NCBI GenBank assembly: GCA_049840935.1
Contig: JASGJA010000014.1
Span: 1-64,000, forward strand
Reading direction: 5' to 3'
From: Mesorhizobium_G sp049840935
GTDB lineage: Bacteria; Pseudomonadota; Alphaproteobacteria; Rhizobiales; Rhizobiaceae
Length of the DNA: 64,000 nt
Part shown: positions 52,060-60,409 of the stretch, piece by piece
Position numbering within the stretch: the stretch's first letter is position 1
Layout of the letters: every line of letters begins with the position of its first letter
Translations under genes and position numbers: made by a program
The notes under the pieces: model-generated
Databases searched by the model: none
What the model was told of the DNA's origin: nothing
What the model saw: only the letters and a program-made list of their open reading frames with translations

Positions 52060-53605
52060 TGCAATCGTCGTGGGCGGTGGTCACAACGGGATTGTGGCCG
52101 CAACTGTGCTGGCAAAAGCTGGCCGTCGCGTTGTGCTGCTGGAAGCAGATGAGCAACTCGGCGGTCCAGCACGAACGGAGGAGTTTGCGCCGGGTTTTCG
52201 CGTATCCTTGGCGCATATTTTGAATCGGCTCCACCCTGAGGTGGTGAAGGCGTTGGACCTTGAAGCGAATGGCCTCACTTTCGATACTACGGATATGCCA
52301 AGCATTGCGCTTTCCGCAAATGGCGAGCCGCTGGTTTTGACGGGTGCCTACGGCGAGGGGCTTTCTGGCGCGCAACCGAGTGAAGTACAGGCGTGGTCGG
52401 AATTGCGGGCGCAACTCATTCGCTATGCGGGGATATTGAAGCCGATGCTGGCACGCCGTCCGCCAGACCTTTCCGGCATGACGCTTGGCGAAACATCCGC
52501 ACTCGGCATGGTTGGGCTGTCGCTGCGGCGGCTCGGCAAGGAAGATATGCGCGATTTCCTGCGCATGTTCCTGATGAATGTTGCCGACGTAGCTGACGAT
52601 TGCCTGACTGATGACAGGCTCAAGGGATTGCTGGCTTTTGACGCGGTGATGGGCAGCCATCTTGGGCCGCGCTCTCCAACTTCGCTGCTTGGATTGTACT
52701 ATCGGCTTGCTGGCGAGGTCGCGGGAAAGGCCGGTGCACAGACCATGCCGCGGGGCGGCATGGGAGCGGTTATCAACGCAATGGCGAGCGCTGCGAACAA
52801 GGCAGGCGTTCAGGTTCGCACCAATGCACCGGTCGCCCGCATCAACGTTCAAGATGGGCGGGTGGCAGGTGTGGTGTTGACGAGCGGCGAAGAATTTTCT
52901 GCGCCAATCGTGCTGGCCGCTACTAATCCTTCAACAGCTTTGATGGAGCTTACTGGACCGCGGAATTTTGACACGGGTTTTGTGCGTAAGGTGGCGAACA
53001 TTCGCATGAATGGTTCGGTTGCCAAGCTGCATCTGGCGTTGAATGGCTTGCCGAAGTTCAACGGCGTTTCCGAACAGGATTTGCGAGGCAGGTTGGTACT
53101 CGCGCCTTCCACAAACCATGTGGAACGCGCATTTAATCCGTCAAAATACGGCGGGTTTTCAGCCGAGCCGGTGATGGAAATCGTGATGCCGAGCATCGCT
53201 GATGCCTCGCTTGCCCCAGCGGGCGGATGCGTGCTTTCGGCCAACATCATGTTTGCGCCCTACGCGTTGAAAGAAGGCTGGACGAAAGGCAAGGCGAAAC
53301 TGCTCAAGGCCGTGATGGCACAACTGGAAAGCGTCGCACCCGGCATCGGCAAGCTGGTGCGGCACGCGGAATTGCTGACGCCGCTGGATATTGAGCAGCG
53401 CTACCGAATGCCGGGAGGACATTGGCATCACGGAGAACTGCAGGCCGATCAGATGCTGATGTCACGCCCTGTTTCGGGCTGGTCGGGCTATGACACGCCG
53501 GTCGAGGGGCTTTACCTCGCAAGTGCGGGCTCGCATCCGGGCGGTGGCATATCGGGCGTACCGGGTTTGAATGCCGCGCGCCGCGTGCTGGCGAGAAAGG
53601 GCTGA
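52046..53605 (+). CDS. CrtI/phytoene-desaturase-like FAD oxidoreductase 2
   Basis: The 519-residue flavoprotein is a paralogue of the preceding one: FAD loop AIVVGGGHNGIVAATVLAK, C-terminal LYLASAGSHPGGGISGVPGL. Two overlapping paralogues suggest either two sequential oxidations or a heterodimer. ATG 52046 overlaps the stop of the previous gene; GTG 52037 is also possible. It is followed 3 bases later by the GcvT-like gene. Confidence 0.88.
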   Translation: MTSFDAIVVGGGHNGIVAATVLAKAGRRVVLLEADEQLGGPARTEEFAPGFRVSLAHILNRLHPEVVKALDLEANGLTFDTTDMPSIALSANGEPLVLTGAYGEGLSGAQPSEVQAWSELRAQLIRYAGILKPMLARRPPDLSGMTLGETSALGMVGLSLRRLGKEDMRDFLRMFLMNVADVADDCLTDDRLKGLLAFDAVMGSHLGPRSPTSLLGLYYRLAGEVAGKAGAQTMPRGGMGAVINAMASAANKAGVQVRTNAPVARINVQDGRVAGVVLTSGEEFSAPIVLAATNPSTALMELTGPRNFDTGFVRKVANIRMNGSVAKLHLALNGLPKFNGVSEQDLRGRLVLAPSTNHVERAFNPSKYGGFSAEPVMEIVMPSIADASLAPAGGCVLSANIMFAPYALKEGWTKGKAKLLKAVMAQLESVAPGIGKLVRHAELLTPLDIEQRYRMPGGHWHHGELQADQMLMSRPVSGWSGYDTPVEGLYLASAGSHPGGGISGVPGLNAARRVLARKG

Positions 53606-53608
53606 GCG

Positions 53609-54841
53609 ATGGTTGCTGTTGCCAAGACAAAATCGCGAAAAGTTCTTGATGCTCAGGCGCATTTCCGCACGTTGCGTTTGCCATCGCCGTTTCAGCCACG
53701 GCTTGAAGCGCTGGCTGCTCAACAGGATTGGTACGACTGGGCGGGTTATAAAGCCCCGCATGCTTTATGGGATGACGAACTGGAATATTTCGCGATCCGC
53801 AGTCAGGCGGCATTGTTCGATATTTCGCCGATGGTGAAATACCGCATCGAAGGGCCGGATGCGGAAGCGGTTCTCAACCGCGTAACGCTGCGTGACGTGA
53901 CGAAGCTCAAGCCGGGTCGCGTGCACTATACGGCATGGTGCGACGACGAAGGCTATGTGCTCGATGATGGGACGCTGTTTCGGTTGTCGCCGGATCGGTT
54001 TCGCCTATGCTGTCAGGAAAGGCATCTGCCTTGGCTACTGGACAGCGCCATCGGGTACGATGTGAGTGTTGTCGAAGAAACGCAGGAAGTTGCCGGGCTT
54101 GCGCTACAAGGGCCGACATCTTTCGCGGTTTTGCGCGATTGCGGGTTCAAGGGCGTCGAGAAGCTGAAAATTTTCGATCTGGCGGAGTTCCCACATGAAA
54201 AGGGATTCGTCACGATTTCGAGGACGGGCTTCACGGGCGATTTAGGCTATGAGCTTTTTGTGCCGATCAAACAGGCGTTGAGCCTTTGGGATCGACTGAT
54301 CGAAGGCGGCAGACTGCATGGCATCCGACCAATGGGATACACGGCGCTGAATCGCGCGCGCATTGAGGCGGGGCTGATCGTCGCCAACGCGGATTTCGTG
54401 ACGGGCGATAGCGCTATTCGGACGGACCGGCTGCGCATGCCCGATGAAATCGGGCTGGGCTTTATGATCGATCCGGCAAAAGGCCATTTCAACGGTCGCC
54501 ATGCAATTCTCGCCGCGCGGAAAAATAAAACGCTCAAGCATGTTCTGGTTGGGCTGGAGATAGAGGGCAATATTCCGGCTGAACACGCCATCGTCTATCA
54601 TCGCGGCAAGCGCGAGGTCGGGTTGGTTAGTGCTGCAATCTGGTCGCCAACGGCAAAGCGCAATATCGCGATTGCAAGCCTGCAGCGTCCCTATGGCGAT
54701 ACTGTCGTTGATGATCTTTGGGTCGAAATCTACGCCATGCGCGAGCTTCAATATCACAAGCTGATGAAGCGCGCGAAGGTAGTGCCGCGACCGTTCATCA
54801 AGCTCGACCGCCGCACGGCAAATCCGCCGGGTGAGAGATGA
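53609..54841 (+). CDS. GcvT-like aminomethyltransferase (folate-dependent)
   Basis: The 410-residue protein resembles glycine cleavage T-protein and its relatives, such as DMSP demethylase, that pass one-carbon units to tetrahydrofolate. GcvT features are ALFDISPMVKYRIEGPDAEA (about residues 67-86), SRTGFTGDLGYELFVP and YTALNRARIEAGL, whose Arg and Glu hold folate. No gcvH or gcvP is near, so this is not a glycine cleavage operon. With the FAD enzymes it could handle N-methyl groups. The stop overlaps the next small gene by 4 bases. Confidence 0.87.
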   Translation: MVAVAKTKSRKVLDAQAHFRTLRLPSPFQPRLEALAAQQDWYDWAGYKAPHALWDDELEYFAIRSQAALFDISPMVKYRIEGPDAEAVLNRVTLRDVTKLKPGRVHYTAWCDDEGYVLDDGTLFRLSPDRFRLCCQERHLPWLLDSAIGYDVSVVEETQEVAGLALQGPTSFAVLRDCGFKGVEKLKIFDLAEFPHEKGFVTISRTGFTGDLGYELFVPIKQALSLWDRLIEGGRLHGIRPMGYTALNRARIEAGLIVANADFVTGDSAIRTDRLRMPDEIGLGFMIDPAKGHFNGRHAILAARKNKTLKHVLVGLEIEGNIPAEHAIVYHRGKREVGLVSAAIWSPTAKRNIAIASLQRPYGDTVVDDLWVEIYAMRELQYHKLMKRAKVVPRPFIKLDRRTANPPGER

Positions 54842-55098
54842 TCGACGCCGCCGAAGAAGCGGAGAACTGGCGGCTGATTCTGTCGCCACTCGGCGAGGAG
54901 TGGTCGGGCCGCGCGCGCTACGCGGCGGCGATGTATTTCTACAAGCGCGGCGATATGAACGCCGAAACGCTGGAGGTCTACCGCGTTTCTTCGCGCCTGG
55001 ACAATCAAGACCCGCTTTCGATTATTCGCGAGCGTGGCATAGGCGAGCCTTGGCTTGCAAAGCTTGAAGCCATTGCGGCATCCCGCAGCCATCCTTAA
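54838..55098 (+). CDS. Small conserved-looking protein coupled to the GcvT-like gene
   Basis: The 86-residue protein has no motif that I recognise. It is charged and helical, with AENWRLILSPLGEEWSGR near the start and RARYAAAMYFYKRGDMNAET in the middle. It overlaps the GcvT-like gene by ATGA, so it is translated with it and may be an accessory subunit. It is the last gene of the operon; 116 bases without a gene follow before lolA. Confidence 0.72.
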   Translation: MIDAAEEAENWRLILSPLGEEWSGRARYAAAMYFYKRGDMNAETLEVYRVSSRLDNQDPLSIIRERGIGEPWLAKLEAIAASRSHP

Positions 55099-55214
55099 AT
55101 GAAGCGCGTAAACGCACGCATTCGTGAGGCTTGATTCGCGAACGACGCGAGAGGGTCAAAGTTCGGCCCAACTGGCAGCGTAGCCGCTGACAATCAGGAA
55201 TTGGAATTGCCGCA

Positions 55215-55877
55215 ATGACAGTGAATACATCGAAGCAGATCTTTACCCGCAGAGCAGCGCTGGGCTTGGTGCTCGCAGGCGCGTTCGCGGTATCGAATGC
55301 TGCGCTGGTCGTGGATGCGCAGGCGCAGGCCAATGAAGCCGTGCAGCAGATAGCGGATCACTTTGCCTCGATTCGGACGATGCGCGGCGATTTCGTGCAG
55401 TTCGGTCCACGCGGGGAACAGACCGGTGGCAAATTTTTTATCCAGCGGCCCGGTAAAATCCGCTTCAACTACGACGCACCGTCGAACTATCGCGTGATTG
55501 CGGACGGAAAATCCGTCGTTATCGAAAACATGAAGCTGCGGACTTCGGATCTATATCCACTGTCCAAGACGCCGCTGAAACTATTGCTGGACGACAGGAT
55601 CGACCTTTCGGGCGGTAAGGTAAAAAGTGTGAAGCAGGAAGACGATCTGACCACGATCCAGCTTGCGGACAAATCTGTGTTCGGCAACTCGACCATCACG
55701 ATGAAGTTCAATCCGCAGACCAGCGAACTACTGGAGTGGACCATCACCGATGCCAAGGGCAAAGACACAACGGTGATGATCTCCAACGTTCAGAACGGTG
55801 TGCAGATCGATCCATCGATCTTCGAGATCAACTATCAGCGCAACCGCGAAATCAACCAGAAGAAAGGTCAGCGCTAA
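55215..55877 (+). CDS. lolA: Outer-membrane lipoprotein carrier protein LolA-like
   Basis: The 220-residue protein has a signal peptide (cleavage probably after DAQAQA near residue 38). The signal carries TRRAALG, a twin-Arg-like pattern, though a Sec route is equally likely. The mature part follows the LolA pattern: IRTMRGDFVQFGPRGEQTGG, FFIQRPGKIRFNYDAPS and VFEINY-like ending IFEINYQRN. LolA carries lipoproteins across the periplasm. It is followed 64 bases later by xthA. Confidence 0.86.
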   Translation: MTVNTSKQIFTRRAALGLVLAGAFAVSNAALVVDAQAQANEAVQQIADHFASIRTMRGDFVQFGPRGEQTGGKFFIQRPGKIRFNYDAPSNYRVIADGKSVVIENMKLRTSDLYPLSKTPLKLLLDDRIDLSGGKVKSVKQEDDLTTIQLADKSVFGNSTITMKFNPQTSELLEWTITDAKGKDTTVMISNVQNGVQIDPSIFEINYQRNREINQKKGQR

Positions 55878-55941
55878 GCGCTTGTCTTTCACCGATCTGG
55901 CTGGCAGTTAAGCGCGTCGACAGCGCGCGCTTGGGCACATC

Positions 55942-56745
55942 ATGACTTTCACACTCGCAACCTGGAATATCAATTCGGTCCGCTTGCGGATGCCATTGGT
56001 CGAGCGGTTTCTACGCTCCTATCAGCCGGATGTGCTGTGCCTGCAGGAAACGAAATGCCCGGACGATCTTTTTCCATTCGAGCCGTTACGCGCTGCGGGG
56101 TACGAGCACATCGCGATTCACGGCCAGAAAGGCTATCACGGCGTCGCGACAATTTCTCGCCGCCCGCTGGAGATCGTGGAAAAGCGCCGCTTCTGCGAAA
56201 TCGACGATACGAGGCACCTTTCAGTGAAGCTCAATGCGGCGGGCAAAACGGTGCTGCTGCACAATTTCTACGTTCCGGCGGGAGGCGACGAGCCAGATCC
56301 GGAAATCAATCCCAAGTTCAAGCATAAGCTTGGCTTTATCGATGAGATGAACCGTGTGCGCGCCGGGTTCGATGGCGAATCCGCGTCGATTCTGGTGGGC
56401 GATCTGAACATTGCGCCGCTGGAGCACGATGTGTGGTCACACAAGCAATTGCTCAATGTGGTAAGTCATACGCCCATCGAAACGACTGGGCTGGAAGCGA
56501 TGCGGACCGGCGGCGGCTGGGCCGATCTTATGCGTCACAATGTGCCCTACGATCAGAAGCTCTATACTTGGTGGAGCTATCGTGCGCAGGACTGGGCAGC
56601 ATCAGACCGTGGCCGCAGGTTGGACCACATCTGGTCCTCGCCCAATATGATCGGAAATCTGGCCGAAATTGAAATCCTGCGCGAAGCGCGCGGATGGGAC
56701 CGCCCGTCTGACCATGTGCCGGTGATTATGCGGCTGACCGATTGA
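55942..56745 (+). CDS. xthA: Exodeoxyribonuclease III
   Basis: The 267-residue AP endonuclease of base-excision repair has the EEP fold: ATWNINSVRLRM, the metal-binding Glu36 of LCLQETK, the catalytic YxxPAG and GDLNIAP (Asp, Asn), and the final SDHVPVIM histidine. Size and motifs are standard for the XthA group. The stop is 4 bases from the stop of the convergent cyclic-nucleotide-binding gene. Confidence 0.95.
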   Translation: MTFTLATWNINSVRLRMPLVERFLRSYQPDVLCLQETKCPDDLFPFEPLRAAGYEHIAIHGQKGYHGVATISRRPLEIVEKRRFCEIDDTRHLSVKLNAAGKTVLLHNFYVPAGGDEPDPEINPKFKHKLGFIDEMNRVRAGFDGESASILVGDLNIAPLEHDVWSHKQLLNVVSHTPIETTGLEAMRTGGGWADLMRHNVPYDQKLYTWWSYRAQDWAASDRGRRLDHIWSSPNMIGNLAEIEILREARGWDRPSDHVPVIMRLTD

Positions 56746-56749
56746 GGCG

Positions 56750-57205
56750 TTATTCGCCCAGTTTTGACGAGAGCGCTTCGAGTCGCTCGACCATTGCCTG
56801 AAATTCCCGCGCAAGGCGGCGGTGTATCAGTTCGGGCAGCTCCGGATATTCTTCAAGAATGCGACGGAAGCTTTTCCGGTCAATTGCCATGACGCGTGAC
56901 TCGACCGATGCCATCGCGCTCGACAAGCGGCGGGTTGGCGCAATGACAGCAAGTTCGCCAAGCACCGTTCCGGGGCCCGCATCGGCCAGCTTGATCTTTT
57001 CGGTTTCTCGTTCGCGATAGATCTCAATGCGGCCGGACATGACCACATAAGCGCAAAGAGCCGGCTCACCCTCGATGTAAAGCGTTTCGCCGGCGCGCAG
57101 CGACATCTTCTCTGCCCCGAAAGCGAGCAGACGCAAGTGTTCCTCAGCGAGGCTCTCGAAAAGAGCGACGCCGGACAGCAAACGGATGTCGTCATCCAGC
57201 GCCAT
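56750..57205 (-). CDS. Cyclic-nucleotide-binding domain protein
   Basis: The 151-residue protein is essentially one cNMP-binding domain: LFESLAEEHLRLLAFGAEKM, AGETLYIEGEP, and the phosphate cassette-like VLGELAVIAPTRRLSSAMA. There is no DNA-binding helix-turn-helix, so it is not a CRP-type regulator. It may bind cAMP or have lost the nucleotide; the role is unknown. It lies downstream of the response-regulator gene, with 159 bases between them. Confidence 0.86.
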   Translation of the reverse strand: MALDDDIRLLSGVALFESLAEEHLRLLAFGAEKMSLRAGETLYIEGEPALCAYVVMSGRIEIYRERETEKIKLADAGPGTVLGELAVIAPTRRLSSAMASVESRVMAIDRKSFRRILEEYPELPELIHRRLAREFQAMVERLEALSSKLGE

Positions 57206-57364
57206 ATCGTCCCCGGCTAAGGCGCGACGGACGGATTTATTTCAAATACCCGCGATCACGCACTAAACCACTGATTCTGAGCGCAATCTTCTCACCGAAG
57301 CTTTAACGGCGCGGTGAAAGGCTGCCTCCCTCGCTGAACCGTAGCAGCACCCACCCCGTGCCCG

Positions 57365-58048
57365 CTACGGCATCAGCCTGTAACCACCGCTTTCTGTCAC
57401 AAGAATCTCGGCTTTGGAAGGATCGCGCTCAATCTTCTGACGAAGACGATATACGTGCGTTTCAAGTGTGTGTGTCGTGACGCCGGAATTATAGCCCCAA
57501 ACCTCTTCCAGTAGCGTGTCGCGCTTAACCACCGCTTTACCGGCGCGGTACAGGTAGCGGATGATCGAGGCTTCCTTTTCCGTAAGCCGGATTTTCGAGC
57601 CGCGCGGGTCAATCATAAGCTTTTGGCTGGGTTTGAAAGTGTATGGGCCGACCGTGAACGTCGCGTCTTCGCTCTGCTCATGCTGGCGAAGCTGCGCGCG
57701 GATGCGGGCAAGCAGCACGGCAAAGCGGAAAGGCTTCGTGACATAATCGTTTGCGCCAGCCTCTAGGCCGAGAATCGTGTCCGAGTCCGTATCATGCCCG
57801 GTGAGCATGATGATCGGGGCCTTGAAACCGCTCTTGCGCAGCACCTTGACGGCCTCGCGGCCATCCATGTCAGGCAGGCCCACATCCATAATGAGGAGGT
57901 CCACCAATCCAGCCCGCACCGATGCGACGCCTTTGGCGGCGGTTGGTTCGTCAAGAATCTTGAACTCTTCATAGAGCGATAGCTGTTCAACCAGCGTGCT
58001 GCGCAGGTCGTCATCATCGTCTACGATCAGGATGGTGCGTGAAGCCAT
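57365..58048 (-). CDS. OmpR-family two-component response regulator (CenR-like)
   Basis: The 227-residue protein has a receiver domain (phospho-acceptor Asp55 in MDVGLPDMDG, acidic pair at 10-13, switch Lys105 in TKPFR) and a C-terminal winged helix (about 130-227: LTEKEASIIRYLYRAGKAVV and THTLETHVYRLRQKI). The opening and the origin-proximal location resemble the envelope regulator CenR of Caulobacter and Brucella, but no kinase gene is adjacent, so the name is only suggested. It is divergent from the L,D-transpeptidase gene. Confidence 0.9.
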   Translation of the reverse strand: MASRTILIVDDDDDLRSTLVEQLSLYEEFKILDEPTAAKGVASVRAGLVDLLIMDVGLPDMDGREAVKVLRKSGFKAPIIMLTGHDTDSDTILGLEAGANDYVTKPFRFAVLLARIRAQLRQHEQSEDATFTVGPYTFKPSQKLMIDPRGSKIRLTEKEASIIRYLYRAGKAVVKRDTLLEEVWGYNSGVTTHTLETHVYRLRQKIERDPSKAEILVTESGGYRLMP

Positions 58049-58124
58049 TCTTCATTCCGTTGTTGTGACCGGCTATCCGTTGTGCTGTCTGTGAAGCGCG
58101 ACGAACGGCACGGTGATTTGAAAC

Positions 58125-58703
58125 GTGGCAAGATCATACCTGAAAATCGGCAGACGCAAGGCGATAACGACAAATTCATGTACGGGAGTGGGGCGAATTA
58201 CGGTTCGCGCGCGTCCCGGCGTTCCCACGCAGGGCCTGATGAACGTTTCTGGTACAGTTTTTCCCTGTGCTTTGGGGCGTGGTGGGATCAAAATGCTGAA
58301 GCACGAGAGCGATGGCGGCACGCCGCTGGCGAGTATGCGGTTGTTGCGCGGCTATATAAGGGATGGCCGGTTTCCATATCGGTCAGCCCTACCGCTGGAG
58401 CGCATTTCGCCTACGCTCGGCTGGTGTGAAGTGCCGGACGACCGGAATTACAATCGCCCGGTGCGAATGCCCTATGCGGCGAGCCATGAGCGGATGCTGC
58501 GCGACGACGATCTTTACGATGGCTGCATTGTGCTGGACTGGAATATCCGCCCGCGCGTGCGCGGCAAGGGCAGTGCGATTTTCTTTCACCTCGCACGACC
58601 GGGCTTCCAGCCAACGGCGGGATGCGTGGCGGTATCGAAGCCGGTTATGCGCAGGTTGCTGCCGCTATTGTCCAAACGAACGGTGCTGGTGGTGAAGCGC
58701 TAG
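58125..58703 (+). CDS. L,D-transpeptidase family protein (YkuD-like)
   Basis: The 192-residue protein has the catalytic segment FFHLARPGFQPTAGCVAVS near residues 155-173, with the His and Cys of L,D-transpeptidases, and VFPCALGRGGI before it. Such enzymes cross-link peptidoglycan or attach lipoproteins. The GTG start at 58125 is uncertain: the first 40 residues have no signal peptide. It meets the DUF1761 gene at a shared CTAG. Confidence 0.85.
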   Translation: MARSYLKIGRRKAITTNSCTGVGRITVRARPGVPTQGLMNVSGTVFPCALGRGGIKMLKHESDGGTPLASMRLLRGYIRDGRFPYRSALPLERISPTLGWCEVPDDRNYNRPVRMPYAASHERMLRDDDLYDGCIVLDWNIRPRVRGKGSAIFFHLARPGFQPTAGCVAVSKPVMRRLLPLLSKRTVLVVKR

Positions 58704-59107
58704 ACGCCCAAGCCGCCAATCACGCCGCCAAGAATCAGTGCGACGCCAAGCCAGTGACCGGCATCGATCAATGTCAATGCCCACGGCTTGCCTTGGTAAC
58801 GATGCGAAATGGCTGTGCTGGTGAGTAAAAAGCCGAACCATACGATACCTGCGGAAATCAGGCCGTTCTTGAGCGTGACTTGTCCCGGCCCTAGATGGCC
58901 GATCAGACCCGCCATGATCCATGCCATAACCAGTTCAGCAATGAAGGTGAAAATGAAGGTGCCTGTCGCGGGCTTTGGGCGGTCGGCGGAGATACCGGCG
59001 GCGCGCTTCCACGGCTCTGCGAGTGCGGAATAGTACACCGCGCCGAAGGCAAAGGCCGCTGCTGCGGCGATGAGGATCGCGAGATAGTTGGTGCCTGCAA
59101 AAACCAT
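58700..59107 (-). CDS. DUF1761 membrane protein
   Basis: The 135-residue protein has four hydrophobic segments (starting YLAILIAAAAAFAFGAVYYS, then FIFTFIAELVMAWIMAGL) and the YYS...W pattern of DUF1761. Function unknown. ATG 59107 has GGAG 6 bases upstream and is preferred over ATG 59122. It is convergent with the L,D-transpeptidase. Confidence 0.84.
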   Translation of the reverse strand: MVFAGTNYLAILIAAAAAFAFGAVYYSALAEPWKRAAGISADRPKPATGTFIFTFIAELVMAWIMAGLIGHLGPGQVTLKNGLISAGIVWFGFLLTSTAISHRYQGKPWALTLIDAGHWLGVALILGGVIGGLGV

Positions 59108-59146
59108 TCTGAACTCCGTCATTGCGATTTGGGTGCTATCGCGACT

Positions 59147-59788
59147 TCAAATAAAGCGCCAAACAGTTGTCTTCTTCACGTCAGCGTCTTCGAGTGCTCG
59201 CGTGACAGGTACCTCGTAAACAGCACGCTTTTCGAGACGATCTTTGGGAAGATAGGAACGACCGGGATCGCCGACGTAGATATTCGCTCCACGGCTGGCC
59301 AAGCTGGTGAACCAGCCGACCAGACGGTCAGCGAACGGCTTTTCGTAGAATACGTCGCCAGCCAGCACAACATCCCAACCGCCATCGCTTCCAACCAAGT
59401 CTTCGCCAGTGAAGGAAATATCGACGGCATTGGCGGTTGAGTTCAGCGCAACAGCAGCTGCGCAGAAGGGATCAATGTCGGCGGCTAATACAGAGGCAGC
59501 GCCGGATTTGTAGGCCGCGATCGCAACCAGTCCGGAACCCGTGGCGAAATCGAGAACGCGCTTGCCCGCGACGAGGTGCGGATTATCCAGCACATGGCGC
59601 GCCAGTCCCTGCCCACCGGCCCACGCAAAAGCCCAAAACGGTGGCGGCAAACCGATAGCCGCCAGTTCTTCCTCGGTCTTTTGCCAAAGCGCATGTGCTT
59701 CGTCCGCAAGATGCAACTGAATTTCCGGCACATGCGGTGGTGCGAGCAGCGCTGTATTTTCAAGGATAAAATTTCGCGGAGATCGCAA
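59147..59788 (-). CDS. Class I SAM-dependent methyltransferase (PrmA/ETFBKMT-like)
   Basis: The 213-residue protein has the SAM loop RVLDFATGSGLVAIAA at about residues 77-92 and the motif-II-like VLAADIDPF, then the motif-IV region VVLAGDVFYEKPF, typical of lysine methyltransferases like METTL20 that act on electron-transfer flavoprotein beta. The start codon is TTG 59788: an in-frame stop lies just upstream. The GAGGGG that could serve as ribosome site belongs to the adjacent 45-bp inverted repeat. Confidence 0.82.
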   Translation of the reverse strand: MRSPRNFILENTALLAPPHVPEIQLHLADEAHALWQKTEEELAAIGLPPPFWAFAWAGGQGLARHVLDNPHLVAGKRVLDFATGSGLVAIAAYKSGAASVLAADIDPFCAAAVALNSTANAVDISFTGEDLVGSDGGWDVVLAGDVFYEKPFADRLVGWFTSLASRGANIYVGDPGRSYLPKDRLEKRAVYEVPVTRALEDADVKKTTVWRFI

Positions 59789-59795
59789 GGATTAA

Positions 59796-59951
59796 ACCCC
59801 TCATCCGCCTGCCGGCACCTTCTCCCTCAAGGGGAGAAGGGGGAAATTGTCAGCGCCTAATTCAATCGCAAGCCTTTGGGCGCTTGTGAGGCTTTGATGA
59901 CATCGTCCTTCTCCCCTTGAGGGAGAAGGTGCCGGCAGGCGGATGAGGGGT
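59796..59951. repeat. Intergenic element with perfect 45-bp inverted repeats
   Basis: The left arm 59796-59840 and right arm 59907-59951 are exact reverse complements over 45 bases and enclose a 66-base spacer (59841-59906). Each arm itself contains a shorter hairpin of CTTCTCC/GGAGAAG type. This resembles palindromic mosaic intergenic elements of Rhizobiales (RIME-like) or a short MITE. No target-site duplication is obvious at the edges, and the spacer has no ORF. Confidence 0.85.
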
Positions 59952-59975
59952 ATGGCAAACAATTCTGTATGTCTT

Positions 59976-60401
59976 TCAAGGCGCGGGATCGACCCCGCCC
60001 ATGCGGCAGACTTCCTTCCACTCATCCGGCGTGACTGGCTGTACGGAGAGGCGTGAATTGTTGACCAGAACCATCTTTGAAAGCTTCGGATTGGCTTTGA
60101 TTTGTTCCAGCGTTGGCGGGTTCGGAACATCACGCACGGCGCGCACGTCAACACACTCCCATGTGGGATTGTCCGCGGTGGAATCGGGATGTGCGAGCGC
60201 GCAAACTTCAACGATGCCCGCAGCGCAGAGCCCGATGTTCGAATGGTAGAAGAAACCGAGATCGCCAACCTTCATGTTCCGCATATTGTTGCGGGCCTGA
60301 TAATTGCGGACGCCGTCCCATTCCTGACCCTTTGCGCCCTTCGCCTTCAGGTCATCGAAGGAGAAGACGTCAGGTTCGGACTTGAAGAGCCAGTAGTTCA
60401 T
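59976..60401 (-). CDS. EVE domain-containing protein
   Basis: The 141-residue protein is one EVE domain, a PUA-like fold that often binds modified bases. It starts NYWLFKSEPDVFSFDDLK, has EWDGVRNYQARNNMRNM and GFFYHSNIGLCAAGIVEV, then VDVRAVRDV. The start is taken at 60401, which gives the family-typical MNYWLFKSEP. It is followed by the 45-bp inverted-repeat element. Confidence 0.9.
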   Translation of the reverse strand: MNYWLFKSEPDVFSFDDLKAKGAKGQEWDGVRNYQARNNMRNMKVGDLGFFYHSNIGLCAAGIVEVCALAHPDSTADNPTWECVDVRAVRDVPNPPTLEQIKANPKLSKMVLVNNSRLSVQPVTPDEWKEVCRMGGVDPAP

Positions 60402-60409
60402 GGCTGCCC

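Noticed and set aside
59796..59951. CRISPR or attachment-site interpretation of the inverted repeats
   Set aside because: There are only two arms in inverted orientation, no repeated spacer unit, no cas gene, no integrase and no tRNA.
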